A DNA stretch of 64,000 bases from an uncultured Alphaproteobacteria bacterium (GCA_902590695.1 CACIXR010000003.1:112135-176134); one strand, 5' to 3'; positions 1 to 9,441 are shown, counted from the stretch's first letter. A program made the numbers and translations. The notes: a model not told the origin generated them from the sequence alone.

Positions 1-896
1 ACTCTTTTATCTGCAAAAGGATTTTTACCTTTGATATTAGATGAATTTAATTCAGCAGAACCTTGATCCATTCCAAAAAATATTGTTCTATTTTGAGGAG
101 TCATTTTTACACCATGTCCAGCAGAAGATTTGATTCTCTCAATATCTTGAACAGGAACAACGTTTGTGTAGTCAATTTCTCCAGATAGAAGTGCTGCAAC
201 TCTTGTTGCATCATTTGCAATAGGAAGTAATTCAATAGTATCTACATTGAAAGTACTATCATCACCCCACCAATCATTATTTTTTTCAAAAACAGTTCTT
301 ACGTCCTGTTCTCTAAAAGTAATTTTGAAAGGTCCAGTTCCATTTGCATTAGAAGCACAATAAGATGTTTCACCTGCATCCCAGTTGTATGAAACTTCAC
401 AACCATTTGCTTTTGCCCAATCTTCAGACATAACAAATATCTGAGTTAATTGATTTAAAAGAATTGGATTTGGTCCATCTGTTACAATCTGAACTGTGTG
501 ATCAGTTAATGCTGATGCTGATTTAATGCTTTTAATTAAATCTACCATATCAGATGGAGCAGTTTTTGCTCTATTGATACTAAAAGCAATATCACTAGCT
601 GTTAAATCTGATCCATCATGAAATTTTACACCCTTACGAATTGTAAATATCCAAGTGTCATCAGCAGTTGTTTTCCATGATTCAGCAAGCTGAGGAAGTA
701 TTTCCATATTAATACCTGGAGTTACTAAACCTTCATATACTTGACGCGAAACCATGTGAGTTGGTCCTTCGTTTTGTGCATGCGGATCAAGAGTTAAAGA
801 GTCACCAGGCATTGACCATTTAATACTATTTGCAAATGCTGGTGAAAAAATACCCATGAAAAGCAAAGACAAAACAATGCTTAAAGTCTTTTTCAT
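1..896 (-). CDS. ABC transporter substrate-binding protein, family 5 (partial, C-terminus beyond window start)
   Basis: Periplasmic solute-binding protein of the peptide/nickel/oligosaccharide family 5, expected to deliver substrate to an inner-membrane ABC permease. About 298 residues are present; the 3' end lies outside the window. It opens with a signal peptide (MKKTLSIVLSLLFMGIFSPA, cleavage after AFA). The family pattern follows: SLDP-like 'LTLDPHAQNEGPT', 'VYEGLV', 'FTIRKGVKFHDGSDLTASDI' and 'NGTGPFKI'. The ATG at 896 has a GGAGG Shine-Dalgarno at 904-908, 7 bases away, which fixes the start. It diverges from nth. Family membership is clear; the substrate cannot be told from the sequence. 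Confidence 0.9.
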   Translation of the reverse strand, partial: MKKTLSIVLSLLFMGIFSPAFANSIKWSMPGDSLTLDPHAQNEGPTHMVSRQVYEGLVTPGINMEILPQLAESWKTTADDTWIFTIRKGVKFHDGSDLTASDIAFSINRAKTAPSDMVDLIKSIKSASALTDHTVQIVTDGPNPILLNQLTQIFVMSEDWAKANGCEVSYNWDAGETSYCASNANGTGPFKITFREQDVRTVFEKNNDWWGDDSTFNVDTIELLPIANDATRVAALLSGEIDYTNVVPVQDIERIKSSAGHGVKMTPQNRTIFFGMDQGSAELNSSNIKGKNPFADKR

Positions 897-1020
897 ATTA
901 TTTCCTCCATAGAAATTTGATGGTAGACCCATACAACTTCAATAGAAATATTCAATATTATTAGTATTAATAAGTGCTATATTTTGTCATAATTATTAGT
1001 ATTTATTTAGACATACCCTT

Positions 1021-1028
1021 GGAGGAGG
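1021..1028 (+). promoter_or_regulatory. Strong ribosome binding site of nth (GGAGGAGG)
   Basis: GGAGGAGG lies 9 bases upstream of a GTG codon at 1038. This unusually long match to the anti-Shine-Dalgarno supports the GTG start of nth, since no in-frame ATG lies nearby. Confidence 0.6.
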
Positions 1029-1037
1029 CTTGATATA

Positions 1038-1688
1038 GTGAAAAAAATAGAGAAGGCACAGGAGATCTCTAGAATACTAAATCGTATATACAGAAAAGTA
1101 CCTATTCCTCTGAACCACAAAAATAAATTTGAATTAGTTGTAGCTGTACTTCTTAGTGCTCAATGTACAGATGAAAGAGTTAATCAAGTTACACCAATAC
1201 TATTTAAAAAAGCTAACACAGCTATAAAAATGACAAAAGTGCCAAAAAAAACAATTTATAATATTATTCGCCCTTGTGGTTTGGCACCTCAAAAATCAAA
1301 AGCAATTTTTGAACTATCAAGAATTCTTGTAAAAAAATTTAAAGGCAATGTTCCAGAAAGTTTTGAAGAATTAGAAAAGTTGCCAGGTGTTGGTCACAAA
1401 ACAGCCAGTGTTGTTATGTCTCAAGGATTTGGTCATCCAGCATTTCCAGTTGATACGCACATTCATCGTTTAGCTCAACGTTGGGGTTTAACAAATGGTA
1501 AAAATGTTGTCCAAACAGAAAAAGATTTAAAATATCTTTTTCCAAAAAAATCTTGGAACAAACTTCATTTACAAATAATATTTTATGGAAGAGAATTTTG
1601 TCAGGCAAGAAGTTGTTATGGTTTAGAGTGTGAAATATGCAAGGTTTGTAATCCAAAGAGAAAAACGCCCATTAAAACAAAAAAGTAG
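1038..1688 (+). CDS. nth: Endonuclease III (DNA glycosylase/AP lyase)
   Basis: Base-excision repair enzyme that removes oxidised pyrimidines and nicks the abasic site; 216 residues, normal for the family. The helix-hairpin-helix with catalytic lysine is 'LPGVGHKTA' and the catalytic aspartate is in 'FPVDTHIHR'. The N-terminal 'LLSAQCTDERVN' is typical. The C-terminal iron-sulfur loop holds five cysteines (CQARSCYGLECEICKVC), but their spacing differs from the usual C-x6-C-x2-C-x5-C of E. coli Nth. Start is GTG, supported by a strong Shine-Dalgarno. The gene ends 3 bases before the convergent hemJ. Confidence 0.95.
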   Translation: MKKIEKAQEISRILNRIYRKVPIPLNHKNKFELVVAVLLSAQCTDERVNQVTPILFKKANTAIKMTKVPKKTIYNIIRPCGLAPQKSKAIFELSRILVKKFKGNVPESFEELEKLPGVGHKTASVVMSQGFGHPAFPVDTHIHRLAQRWGLTNGKNVVQTEKDLKYLFPKKSWNKLHLQIIFYGREFCQARSCYGLECEICKVCNPKRKTPIKTKK

Positions 1689-1691
1689 TAA

Positions 1692-2111
1692 TTAAAAAGG
1701 CTGAAATACAACAAGTATAAGTATAAAAATCAATATTACTGCTGGCGCTTCATTTGTAATTCTAAAAAACTTAGTAGAGTATTTATTTTTATCATTTTTA
1801 AAATCATTAAGACATTTTAAACAAAAAAAATGATAGCCAGATAATAAAATTACAAATAAAATTTTTAAAAGCAACCAAGTATCAATACCCACATAATGTG
1901 TAAGTGTAAAACCTGATATCCATGTCACTATAAAAGCTGGAAACATAATTATTCTGTACAATTTTCCTTCCATTAGTTTGAATGTTTCTGAGGTTTCTTT
2001 TGTAATTTCAGGATTAGCATGATTTACAAACAAACGTGGCAGATATAAAAGTCCAGCCATCCAAGCTATGATACTAAAAATATGAATAACTTTCAGAGTA
2101 TTAAATAACAT
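1692..2111 (-). CDS. hemJ: Protoporphyrinogen IX oxidase, HemJ type
   Basis: Membrane enzyme for the six-electron oxidation of protoporphyrinogen IX to protoporphyrin IX, the penultimate step of heme synthesis. It has 139 residues and about four membrane segments. The conserved N-terminal histidine region 'KVIHIFSIIAWMAGLLYLPR' and the later 'LMEGKLYRIIMFPA' match the HemJ (formerly UPF0093) family. It is the last gene of the operon hemC-E-H-F-J, 3 bases after hemF. HemJ replaces the oxygen-dependent HemY and menaquinone-linked HemG of other bacteria and is usual in alphaproteobacteria. Confidence 0.92.
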   Translation of the reverse strand: MLFNTLKVIHIFSIIAWMAGLLYLPRLFVNHANPEITKETSETFKLMEGKLYRIIMFPAFIVTWISGFTLTHYVGIDTWLLLKILFVILLSGYHFFCLKCLNDFKNDKNKYSTKFFRITNEAPAVILIFILILVVFQPF

Positions 2112-2114
2112 TAT

Positions 2115-2933
2115 TTATTCCCATACCGCGTGAGGAGGCATTGACATTAATATAGCATCAACATTCCCACCAGTCTCTAGACCAAATTTTGTACCTCTAT
2201 CATATAATAAGTTAAATTCAGCATAGCGACTACGCTTAACTAATTGTATCTTTTTTTCCTCTTCATTCCACTCCTCATCCTTAAGTGCAATTAAAGTATT
2301 TTTGATAAACTGATGAAAATAAGTACCTACGCCTTGGACAAATTCAAAATCTTTTCCCCAATCGCCAGTTTGAAGGTAATCAAAAAATATTCCTCCAACA
2401 CCTCTTGGTTCGTTTCTATGTTTAAGAAAAAAATAGTCATCACACCATTTTTTAAATTTAGGATAATATGTTTTATCATATTTATTACACAAAACTTCTA
2501 AACCACGATGATATTTTTTCTCATCCTCAAATATTAAACAAGGCGTAATATCCATGCCTCCACCAAACCATTCCTGAGTGGTTTTAATAAATCTCGTATT
2601 AAAATGCATAGAAGGAATTTTAGGTGAAACAGGATGTAAAACAACACTGATGCCAGTTGCATTATAATTTGGATCTTCTTTAGCACCCGGAATAGCATCT
2701 CTCATATTTTCGTTAAATATCCCAGAGACGGTAGAAATATTTACTCCACCTTTTTCAATAATATTACCCTTAATTTTACTCATTTTACCACCACCATCAC
2801 CTTTGTGATCCCAGTTACTTATTTCAAATTGATTTTCATCAATGTTTTGAATAGTTTCAACTAAGTTATCTCGTAATTTTTCAAACCATTCTTTTGCAGT
2901 ATTAAATTTGGGATCAGCAATCATAATGGCCAA
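2115..2933 (-). CDS. hemF: Coproporphyrinogen III oxidase, oxygen-dependent
   Basis: Cytoplasmic enzyme converting coproporphyrinogen III to protoporphyrinogen IX with molecular oxygen. At 272 residues it is slightly shorter than E. coli HemF (299). Diagnostic stretches are 'GGGMDITPC' and 'EPRGVGGIFFDYL', then 'RSRYAEFNLLYDRGTKFGL' near the C-terminus. The first codons overlap the 3' end of hemH by 13 bases, which suggests translational coupling. No oxygen-independent HemN is in the window, which fits an aerobic lifestyle. Confidence 0.97.
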   Translation of the reverse strand: MAIMIADPKFNTAKEWFEKLRDNLVETIQNIDENQFEISNWDHKGDGGGKMSKIKGNIIEKGGVNISTVSGIFNENMRDAIPGAKEDPNYNATGISVVLHPVSPKIPSMHFNTRFIKTTQEWFGGGMDITPCLIFEDEKKYHRGLEVLCNKYDKTYYPKFKKWCDDYFFLKHRNEPRGVGGIFFDYLQTGDWGKDFEFVQGVGTYFHQFIKNTLIALKDEEWNEEEKKIQLVKRSRYAEFNLLYDRGTKFGLETGGNVDAILMSMPPHAVWE

Positions 2934-3946
2934 CCTTGAGTATGTTTTTTTATCAGATTTACAAAAACATCTATGTGATCATCGTGATCATTCAAGCAAG
3001 GTATATAATGATAATTTTCTCCACCTGACTCCATAAAATATTCTTTATTTTCTTCTTCAAGTTCTTCAAGTGTTTCAAGACAATCACTGCTGAAACCAGG
3101 AGATATTATATGTATATTTTTAATCCCTTGTTTTGGTAATTCTTTTAATGTTTCACTTGTATATGGCTTTAACCATTCCTCTCTTCCAAATCTACTTTGG
3201 AAAGTAGTCATTATCTCATCATCGGATAATCCCATATATTCTTTAACAAGTCTTGTGGTTTTAAGACAAAAGCAATGATAAGGATCACCATTCGTCAAAT
3301 ACCGTTTTGGTATACCATGATAGCTAAAAATAATTTTTTGGGGTTTTGAAGTTTTTTTCCAAAATGACTTTATTGAATTTGACAATGCTTCAATATAATT
3401 TTTTTCTTCAAAGTACTGATTGATAAAACGCATTTCAGGTATCCAACGCCATTTTTGTAATACATTTGTTACTTCATCAAATGTACTACCTGTTGTTGCA
3501 GCACAATATTGTGGATACATAGGTAGAACTAATAATCTTCTTACTTGTTTTTTTTGAAGTTTTAACAAAGCATCTGGAATAGATGGATTGCCATAACGCA
3601 TCCCAACTTCAAAAACTATATTTTCATTTTTTGAAGAAAAAGATGATTGGATTTTATTTAATTGTCTGTTTGCGATATCTAAAAGTGGAGAACCCTTATC
3701 AGTCCAAATTTGTTTATATGCTTCTGCTGACTTTGATGGTCTTATTTGTAAAATTACTAACTTCAATATAATTTGCCATAAGAATTTAGGTAATTCAATT
3801 ACTCTAGGGTCTGACAAAAATTGATTAAGATAAACTTTTAGTTCTTTTTTATTTGGAGCATCTGGAGTGCCTAGGTTAGTAATTAAAACACCAATTTTTT
3901 CTTTACTCCCGTGCTCATAATCTTTTTCACCTATATATTTAACCAT
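2921..3946 (-). CDS. hemH: Ferrochelatase
   Basis: Inserts ferrous iron into protoporphyrin IX to make protoheme. It has 341 residues, typical length. The N-terminal 'KIGVLITNLGTPDAP' and the active-site histidine region 'IIFSYHGIPKRYL' are clear, followed by 'TTFQSRFGREEWLKPYT' and the conserved 'SPGFSSDCLETLEE'. It lies 5 bases after hemE and overlaps hemF by 13 bases, inside the minus-strand heme operon. No C-terminal iron-sulfur extension is evident. Confidence 0.97.
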   Translation of the reverse strand: MVKYIGEKDYEHGSKEKIGVLITNLGTPDAPNKKELKVYLNQFLSDPRVIELPKFLWQIILKLVILQIRPSKSAEAYKQIWTDKGSPLLDIANRQLNKIQSSFSSKNENIVFEVGMRYGNPSIPDALLKLQKKQVRRLLVLPMYPQYCAATTGSTFDEVTNVLQKWRWIPEMRFINQYFEEKNYIEALSNSIKSFWKKTSKPQKIIFSYHGIPKRYLTNGDPYHCFCLKTTRLVKEYMGLSDDEIMTTFQSRFGREEWLKPYTSETLKELPKQGIKNIHIISPGFSSDCLETLEELEEENKEYFMESGGENYHYIPCLNDHDDHIDVFVNLIKKHTQGWPL

Positions 3947-3951
3947 ATCTA

Positions 3952-4950
3952 TTAGCTAAATTCTTTTCTGATATTTTCTATAAATAAATGAACATTTTTT
4001 TCTGGAGTATTTTTGTTAATTCCATGTCCAAGGCCACAAATCCAGCCATTAAGATTTTCAATTGATTTCATTTTTTTAATAAAATCTTTTAAATCATTAA
4101 GAAATATATCTGTTTCGCTTAACATTAATTGTTCATTAAAATTTCCTTGAATAAATCCATGTTTTTGATTTTCAAACATAAATTTAAGATCTATTGTGTG
4201 ATCATAGCCAAAACCAGCAAAGGGAAAACTGATGATAGAATTAAGATCTGTTAAACTCTTACCTCTTGAATAATAGCCAAGTTTATTTGGAAAAGAAATT
4301 GCAATCTCTTCCAAAAATTTTGAATAAATTGCATGAAAATTTATTTTATCTAAATCATACAAGGAGCTATCAAAAATCATGACAAGTTCAACACCTGCAT
4401 CTAATTGTAATTGAATATTTTTCTTAAGAAGAGGTAAAAGAATTTTTGAAATAAATTCTAAATTCATTTTAGTGTCGATTAAATCAGAGTTATTATTTCC
4501 AAATGCATATTTTGATAATGTCCAAGGTCCACCAACAAATCCAATTAAACTTTTATTATTAGGCAATTTCTCTTTTGTTATTTTTATGGCTTCAAATTGA
4601 AACTGCATATGCTCAATACCACGATCAATATTACTATAATTACTAATGTTTTCTGAATTTATATAAGAATTAAATTTAGGTCCTGGGTCAAACTTTAATT
4701 CTAAACCAAGTCCCTCCAAGATAAATAAAATATCACTAAATAAAATTGCAATATCGTAATCAAACTCTTGTATTGGACCAAAAGCGACTTCTGCGGCTAG
4801 ATCCGGAGTTTTACAAAGTTCTTCAAAAGTATATTTTTCTTTTAGCTTGCGATAATGCGAATGGTACCTCCCAGCCTGTCTCATGAACCAAATGGGTGGT
4901 GTTTTTTGAATATTTCTTTTGATAGCATTTTCGAATAAAATATTTGTCAT
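3952..4950 (-). CDS. hemE: Uroporphyrinogen decarboxylase
   Basis: Removes four carboxyl groups from uroporphyrinogen III to give coproporphyrinogen III. The signature 'PPIWFMRQAGRYHSHYR' sits near the N-terminus; 'FSDILFILEGLGLELKFDPGP' and 'GFVGGPWTLSKYAF' follow, and 'CGLGHGINKNTPEKNV' is near the end. I place the start at the ATG at 4950 (332 residues), 2 bases after the hemC stop, because MTNILFENA aligns with the usual HemE start. An ATG at 4980 would add ten residues overlapping hemC. Second gene of the heme operon. Confidence 0.96.
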   Translation of the reverse strand: MTNILFENAIKRNIQKTPPIWFMRQAGRYHSHYRKLKEKYTFEELCKTPDLAAEVAFGPIQEFDYDIAILFSDILFILEGLGLELKFDPGPKFNSYINSENISNYSNIDRGIEHMQFQFEAIKITKEKLPNNKSLIGFVGGPWTLSKYAFGNNNSDLIDTKMNLEFISKILLPLLKKNIQLQLDAGVELVMIFDSSLYDLDKINFHAIYSKFLEEIAISFPNKLGYYSRGKSLTDLNSIISFPFAGFGYDHTIDLKFMFENQKHGFIQGNFNEQLMLSETDIFLNDLKDFIKKMKSIENLNGWICGLGHGINKNTPEKNVHLFIENIRKEFS

Positions 4951-4952
4951 TT

Positions 4953-6461
4953 TTAGGCTTTTAGTATTTTTTTCTTCCAACTATCATAAGATAGCTCAAC
5001 AAAAAGATTTTTATCATTACCTAATATTTTACTAATCTCATTGTAAGTATTTCCTGGCCCACAAAAATGATATTTTTCTATAATTTTAGGATATTTATCA
5101 ATACTCGCCTTAAAAGCTGAACTGCTCATCCAATAAAAGTACTTTTTCTTTTCTATATCTATTTCAAAATCAATCGACTCCAATTGATACGTTTCAATTT
5201 TATTTTTTATGGAACTTTCAGGAGATTGAGAATGAGTTAACTTAACCCAAGGATTATTTGTAAGTGAATTAATATCTTTATCAAAATCCTCACCAAGACC
5301 ATCTGAAGTTCCATTAACCCAAATACCTCTTTCAGATAAATTTTTCCATGTTCTTAAACCACTAGTCCAAATAACATTATTTGATTGGATTTTTGACTTA
5401 TCTGGGATTGAGCTAATTCGTGAAACATAAATACATTTATTTTGTAAATTATTTATATCATCAACATTTTCATTTAATTGTTTTCTAGAAAATATTTTAT
5501 AATTTTTTAAATTTTCAGGATAAATTTCATCTGTTGTATTACTAGAAAAACTTATATCTTTTGGATCAATAAAATCCCAGCTCTCAAAATGATTGCCATT
5601 TTCATCTTCACCTCTTTTAGATACAACTAATCCTAATTTATGTGAGATGTAAGATACTCCTATTTTTTGGTGACATCCTCCTCCATAATTTTTTAAAATA
5701 TTTCTTTCTTGAATAACATTTGAATAATCTTTGGAAAAATTAATATCATTTAAAATTTCGTTAAGTTTATTATCTTTAATTCTTGTTTCAATCGCTAGAG
5801 CTCCTTGTCCAGGAGAACAAGGATTTATAGACAATGGCAAAACAGACCATAGACATTCGTTAATATATTTTTTTAGAGTTGTTTTTAATTCATTAAATTC
5901 AGAATAATTATTTAAAAGTAATCTATCAATTGCTGCCTTAGCAACAATGAAACCATCACTATTAGGATCTTCCAAAAATTTTTTAAATCTAGTAGGTATG
6001 TTACCTCTTATATTTTCAAAGCAAACTTCATCAAACTTTTGTGGAAGATAATTTTCAATAAAATTTTCTAAATTATATTGTCTTCGAGGCGATGAGCAAA
6101 GAATAGTAATTTTCTTACTATCTAATGTTATGTTTTTTTTTAAGAATAATATATCTCGTTTATCAGCACGTTTTAATGTAGCAGCAATTTTAGTTTTCTC
6201 ACCAACTTCAATTGGAAGATCCTTCCAAGAGTGGACAATTAAATCACATTTATTATTTATTAATTCATCTCTTAAATCATTAGTAAAAACACCTTCTGTT
6301 GGCATTTCAGATAGAGGGGTCTTTAGATCTTTATCTCCAGAGGTACTTCTCGTTAAAAATTCTATTTCTACAAAAGGATGTTTTGATTGCAAATAATTGG
6401 AAAACTCACGTGCTTGAATAATTGCTAAGTCACTTTTTCTCGATAAAACTCTAATTTTCAT
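4953..6461 (-). CDS. hemC: Porphobilinogen deaminase with extra C-terminal domain, possibly uroporphyrinogen III synthase (HemC-HemD)
   Basis: Residues 1 to about 310 are hydroxymethylbilane synthase, which polymerises four porphobilinogens. Visible motifs are 'IRVLSRKSDLAIIQA', 'STSGDKDLKTPLSEM', the 'LIVHSWKDLP' loop (usually HSMKD) and 'NPCSPGQGALAIE'. The dipyrromethane-cofactor cysteine is in 'YGGGCHQKIG'. HemC is normally about 310 residues; this protein has 502. Residues 310-502 contain 'VIWTSGLRTWKNLSERGIWV', 'YFYWMSSSAFKAS' and 'HFCGPGNTYNEIS', the last two resembling the 'FTSxxAV' and 'GPxTA' patches of HemD. I infer a fused, divergent HemD; no separate hemD is in the window. First gene of the heme operon. 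Confidence 0.85.
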   Translation of the reverse strand: MKIRVLSRKSDLAIIQAREFSNYLQSKHPFVEIEFLTRSTSGDKDLKTPLSEMPTEGVFTNDLRDELINNKCDLIVHSWKDLPIEVGEKTKIAATLKRADKRDILFLKKNITLDSKKITILCSSPRRQYNLENFIENYLPQKFDEVCFENIRGNIPTRFKKFLEDPNSDGFIVAKAAIDRLLLNNYSEFNELKTTLKKYINECLWSVLPLSINPCSPGQGALAIETRIKDNKLNEILNDINFSKDYSNVIQERNILKNYGGGCHQKIGVSYISHKLGLVVSKRGEDENGNHFESWDFIDPKDISFSSNTTDEIYPENLKNYKIFSRKQLNENVDDINNLQNKCIYVSRISSIPDKSKIQSNNVIWTSGLRTWKNLSERGIWVNGTSDGLGEDFDKDINSLTNNPWVKLTHSQSPESSIKNKIETYQLESIDFEIDIEKKKYFYWMSSSAFKASIDKYPKIIEKYHFCGPGNTYNEISKILGNDKNLFVELSYDSWKKKILKA

Positions 6462-6503
6462 GGATTATATTTATTTAGATAGCACTATATAATAAAATTA
6501 GTA

Positions 6504-7067
6504 ATGGTTGAATTTAAAGGTACAAAATCTTCGTGGGGCTTGGTTGCAAAACTTTTTCATTGGTCATTAGCACTTCTTCTTTTTTGGCAAGTTGCAACAG
6601 GGATTAGCCTTCATAATATGGAATTTTCTCCTCTTAAAATGGGTTTTATTATTACTCATAAATTTTTTGGCACCTTAGTCTTTAGTTTAGTTGTACTTAG
6701 ATTAATGTGGAAATACATATTTAATACTCATCCGAAATATGAAAATATTCCTTTATTTCATAAATTGGTTTCGAATTTAGTCCATTTTGTACTTTATGGT
6801 TTAGTTATTCTTATTCCTATTCAAGGTACATTTATGACATGGCTTGGAGGAGAAGATGTCCATCTCTTGGGATTAATTAAAATACCACCTTTAATCGAAG
6901 AGAACTTTTTTCTATACCCTCAAGCTCTAGCTATACACTACTACTCAGCACTTATATTAACAGCTCTTTTTTCACTTCATATTGCAGCGGCATTGTATCA
7001 TCGATTCATGATTAAAGATAAATATGGTGTCTGGAAGAGAATGTCTTTTAGTAGACATAAGGTGTGA
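6504..7067 (+). CDS. Cytochrome b561 family membrane protein
   Basis: Small di-heme membrane electron carrier of the prokaryotic b561 type; 187 residues with four predicted membrane helices. Candidate heme-ligand histidines lie in 'KLFHWSLALLLFW', 'ITHKFFGTLVF', 'LVHFVLYGLV' and 'LHIAAALYHRFM'. 'YYSALILTALFSLHIAAALY' is the family C-terminal pattern. The start is 42 bases from the divergent hemC, and hemA lies 55 bases downstream, so the gene is embedded in heme-synthesis genes. Partners could be quinones or periplasmic donors; the sequence does not show which. Confidence 0.88.
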   Translation: MVEFKGTKSSWGLVAKLFHWSLALLLFWQVATGISLHNMEFSPLKMGFIITHKFFGTLVFSLVVLRLMWKYIFNTHPKYENIPLFHKLVSNLVHFVLYGLVILIPIQGTFMTWLGGEDVHLLGLIKIPPLIEENFFLYPQALAIHYYSALILTALFSLHIAAALYHRFMIKDKYGVWKRMSFSRHKV

Positions 7068-7122
7068 CAATTCATTCAATTAAAGACTTACAATTAAACA
7101 TTGTCTAAGTTATCTAATAAAA

Positions 7123-8358
7123 ATGCAATATAATAATTTCTTTAAATCTGAATTAAAAAATCTCAAAGAACAAGGTCTTTATAGGGACTTTAGAAACATA
7201 GACAGACCTATAAAAAGTTTTCCAAATGCAGATGAAAGTTTTAAAAACAAAGAAAGAGAAGTTGAGGTTTGGTGCTCTAATGACTATCTAAACATGAGTC
7301 AGCATCCAGAGGTAGTAAATGAAATTGTAAAAACACTACTTGAATATGGATCAGGTTCAGGTGGAACGAGAAATATTTCTGGTACATCAACCTATCATAC
7401 TGAACTTGAAAAAAAACTGGCAAATGTTCACAATAAAGAAGCAGCATTAGTTTTTGCCTCTGCGTATACAGCAAACCAATCTACTTTATGGACTTTAGGA
7501 AAAAAAATTAAAAATATTGAGATATTTTCTGATGAATTAAATCACGCATCTTTAATACAAGGTATTAAGAATAGTGGAGCTAAGTGTCATATATTTAAAC
7601 ACAATGACATTGATCATTTAGAACAGTTATTAAAAGAGTCAAATGTAGATAATCCAAAGTTAATCGTTTTTGAAAGTTTATACTCTATGGAAGGTATAAG
7701 ATCGCCTATAGTTAAAATTGTAGAGTTAGCAAAAAAATATAACTGTATGACATATCTGGATGAAGTTCATTCAGTTGGACTTTACGGTGAAGAAGGTAAA
7801 GGTATTGCAGTAGAAATGGGAGTTGAAGATAAAATAGATATTATTAATGGAACTTTAGCAAAAGCATATGGTCAAATGGGAGGTTATATTGCAGCTAGTT
7901 CAGAAATAATTGATTACATTAGAAGTTTCGCCCCAGGTTTTATTTTTACAACTTCAATCTGCCCATCAATTGCTGCAGGAGCAGCTAAAGCAATAGATAT
8001 TGTTTCTCTGGCGGAACAACTAAGAATAAGAATAAAAGAAAATGCAGCTTTAATAAGAGAAAATTTAGATTCCTTAGCAATCCCTTATTTGGATACAAAT
8101 TCTCATATTGTAGCAGTATTAATTAATGATCCTTTTTTATGCAAAAAAGTGTCTAAAGATTTAATTGATGATCATGGTATTTATGCACAACCAATTTTTT
8201 ACCCAACTGTACCAAAAGGTTTAGAAAGACTAAGAATAACTGTTACCCCAAAACACAGAAAAGAGCATATCGAAAAAATGATTAAGGCTCTTGATATAGT
8301 ATGGTCTAAAAATAATTTACCAAGAAAAAATATTAATAAATTTTCAGCAAATATTTAA
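7123..8358 (+). CDS. hemA: 5-aminolevulinate synthase (C4 pathway)
   Basis: PLP enzyme condensing glycine and succinyl-CoA to 5-aminolevulinate, the first step of heme synthesis in alphaproteobacteria. It has 411 residues, the usual size. Features include '[15 protein letters not shown]', '[17 protein letters not shown]', '[17 protein letters not shown]' and the PLP lysine in '[14 protein letters not shown]'. C-terminal '[16 protein letters not shown]' is standard. It is separated from the other hem genes by the b561 gene and faces the opposite way from the hemC operon. Its stop shares the tetranucleotide TTAA with the convergent DMT transporter gene. hemB is not in the window. Confidence 0.97.
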   Translation: MQYNNFFKSELKNLKEQGLYRDFRNIDRPIKSFPNADESFKNKEREVEVWCSNDYLNMSQHPEVVNEIVKTLLEYGSGSGGTRNISGTSTYHTELEKKLANVHNKEAALVFASAYTANQSTLWTLGKKIKNIEIFSDELNHASLIQGIKNSGAKCHIFKHNDIDHLEQLLKESNVDNPKLIVFESLYSMEGIRSPIVKIVELAKKYNCMTYLDEVHSVGLYGEEGKGIAVEMGVEDKIDIINGTLAKAYGQMGGYIAASSEIIDYIRSFAPGFIFTTSICPSIAAGAAKAIDIVSLAEQLRIRIKENAALIRENLDSLAIPYLDTNSHIVAVLINDPFLCKKVSKDLIDDHGIYAQPIFYPTVPKGLERLRITVTPKHRKEHIEKMIKALDIVWSKNNLPRKNINKFSANI

Positions 8359-9257
8359 GTTTTAATATTGATATCAATCTGCCTAGCAGCAAAACCATAA
8401 TAAACTACAGCTAAAGTTATTATGAAACCTCCAATAATTACAGTTGTACTTGGTACTTCATTAATTCCAAAAATAGGAAGCCAAACCCACAGAACTCCTC
8501 CAACAACTTCCATTAAAGATAAAAGTGCTAGCTCAGCTGAGGGTAAGTATTTAGCTCCAAGACTGTAAAGTATTAAGCCGGCTGCAACAATTATTCCATG
8601 AAGTATACTCAAATAACTATTTATTTCAGGCATCAGAATAAAAGGTTCAAAAGAGAAGCCCAAAATAAAGAACGCAAATATTGTACAAAATATTCCCGCC
8701 AAAACAACAGTTGTGAATTTTGGTGTTTCAGGTTTCCATCTTATTGTTACCGTGTATAATGCAAAACCTGTTGCAGAAATAAATCCTATTATTGCACCTA
8801 AAGCAGTTCCAGAAATACTGTCATTTATAATCATTACGCACACACCTATAAATGCTACAACCATTGCAATTAATGTTGATCTTTTTAGTATTTCGCCAAG
8901 AACAAAATAACCAACAATGGCTGCAATAAAAGGCATCGCTGCTAACATAAATAATGTTACGGCAGCCGTAGTCATAGTAATAGAAAAAATGAATCCAGTA
9001 AAAGCTGTTGCTAGAAATAAACCTCCAAGTATAGATGGTATTCCTATTTTGAGAAAATTTTTATAAAAAGCAAATCCTTCACGAAAAAATAAATATATAA
9101 GAAGTATAATTGAAATAGTTAAGCCTCTGTAAAATAAATATTGAAAAACATATTGATGACCATCCACCATATATCTAACAGTCAACGCTCCAAAACTCCA
9201 AAAAATTCCAGCAAGAAAAACTACACTAAAGGCATATAGATAAGAATTTTGACTCAT
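8355..9257 (-). CDS. EamA/DMT-family transporter
   Basis: Inner-membrane protein of 300 residues with about ten hydrophobic helices in two EamA repeats, roughly residues 10-140 and 150-290. The first repeat holds '[12 protein letters not shown]' and '[21 protein letters not shown]'; the second ends '[23 protein letters not shown]'. This superfamily exports or imports small metabolites such as amino acids; the substrate cannot be inferred. It overlaps the end of hemA by four bases tail to tail. Two further DMT transporters are in the window. Confidence 0.9.
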   Translation of the reverse strand: MSQNSYLYAFSVVFLAGIFWSFGALTVRYMVDGHQYVFQYLFYRGLTISIILLIYLFFREGFAFYKNFLKIGIPSILGGLFLATAFTGFIFSITMTTAAVTLFMLAAMPFIAAIVGYFVLGEILKRSTLIAMVVAFIGVCVMIINDSISGTALGAIIGFISATGFALYTVTIRWKPETPKFTTVVLAGIFCTIFAFFILGFSFEPFILMPEINSYLSILHGIIVAAGLILYSLGAKYLPSAELALLSLMEVVGGVLWVWLPIFGINEVPSTTVIIGGFIITLAVVYYGFAARQIDINIKT

Positions 9258-9303
9258 TATTTAAAGGTCAAATCATTAAATTTGATAAAAGTAAATTAAT
9301 ATT

Positions 9304-9441
9304 TTAGTTATTTATTTGAATACCAGTTTCTTTAGTTCCTGAGATCTTAAAATTAACTTTATTATCATCATTTTTTTGTATTTCAGATACGTCTGACATT
9401 TTGCAACTGACAATAAAAAGAAATAAAATAATTATTGGCAA
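9304..9441 (-). CDS. Small putative lipoprotein overlapping the pentapeptide-repeat gene (45 aa, TTG start)
   Basis: An open frame of 45 codons begins with a TTG whose bases overlap the end of the upstream pentapeptide-repeat gene (the frames overlap by 10 bases). It reads MPIIILFLFIVSCKMSDVSE, continuing to a lysine- and asparagine-rich tail ending QINN. The N-terminus is a short hydrophobic segment closing with a lipobox-like 'FIVSC', so Cys-13 could be lipidated. The overlapping stop/start suggests translational coupling. I do not recognise a family. A start at the internal ATG would leave only 33 residues and lose the lipobox. Existence is inferred from layout and signal, not from homology. 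Confidence 0.45.
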   Translation of the reverse strand: MPIIILFLFIVSCKMSDVSEIQKNDDNKVNFKISGTKETGIQINN

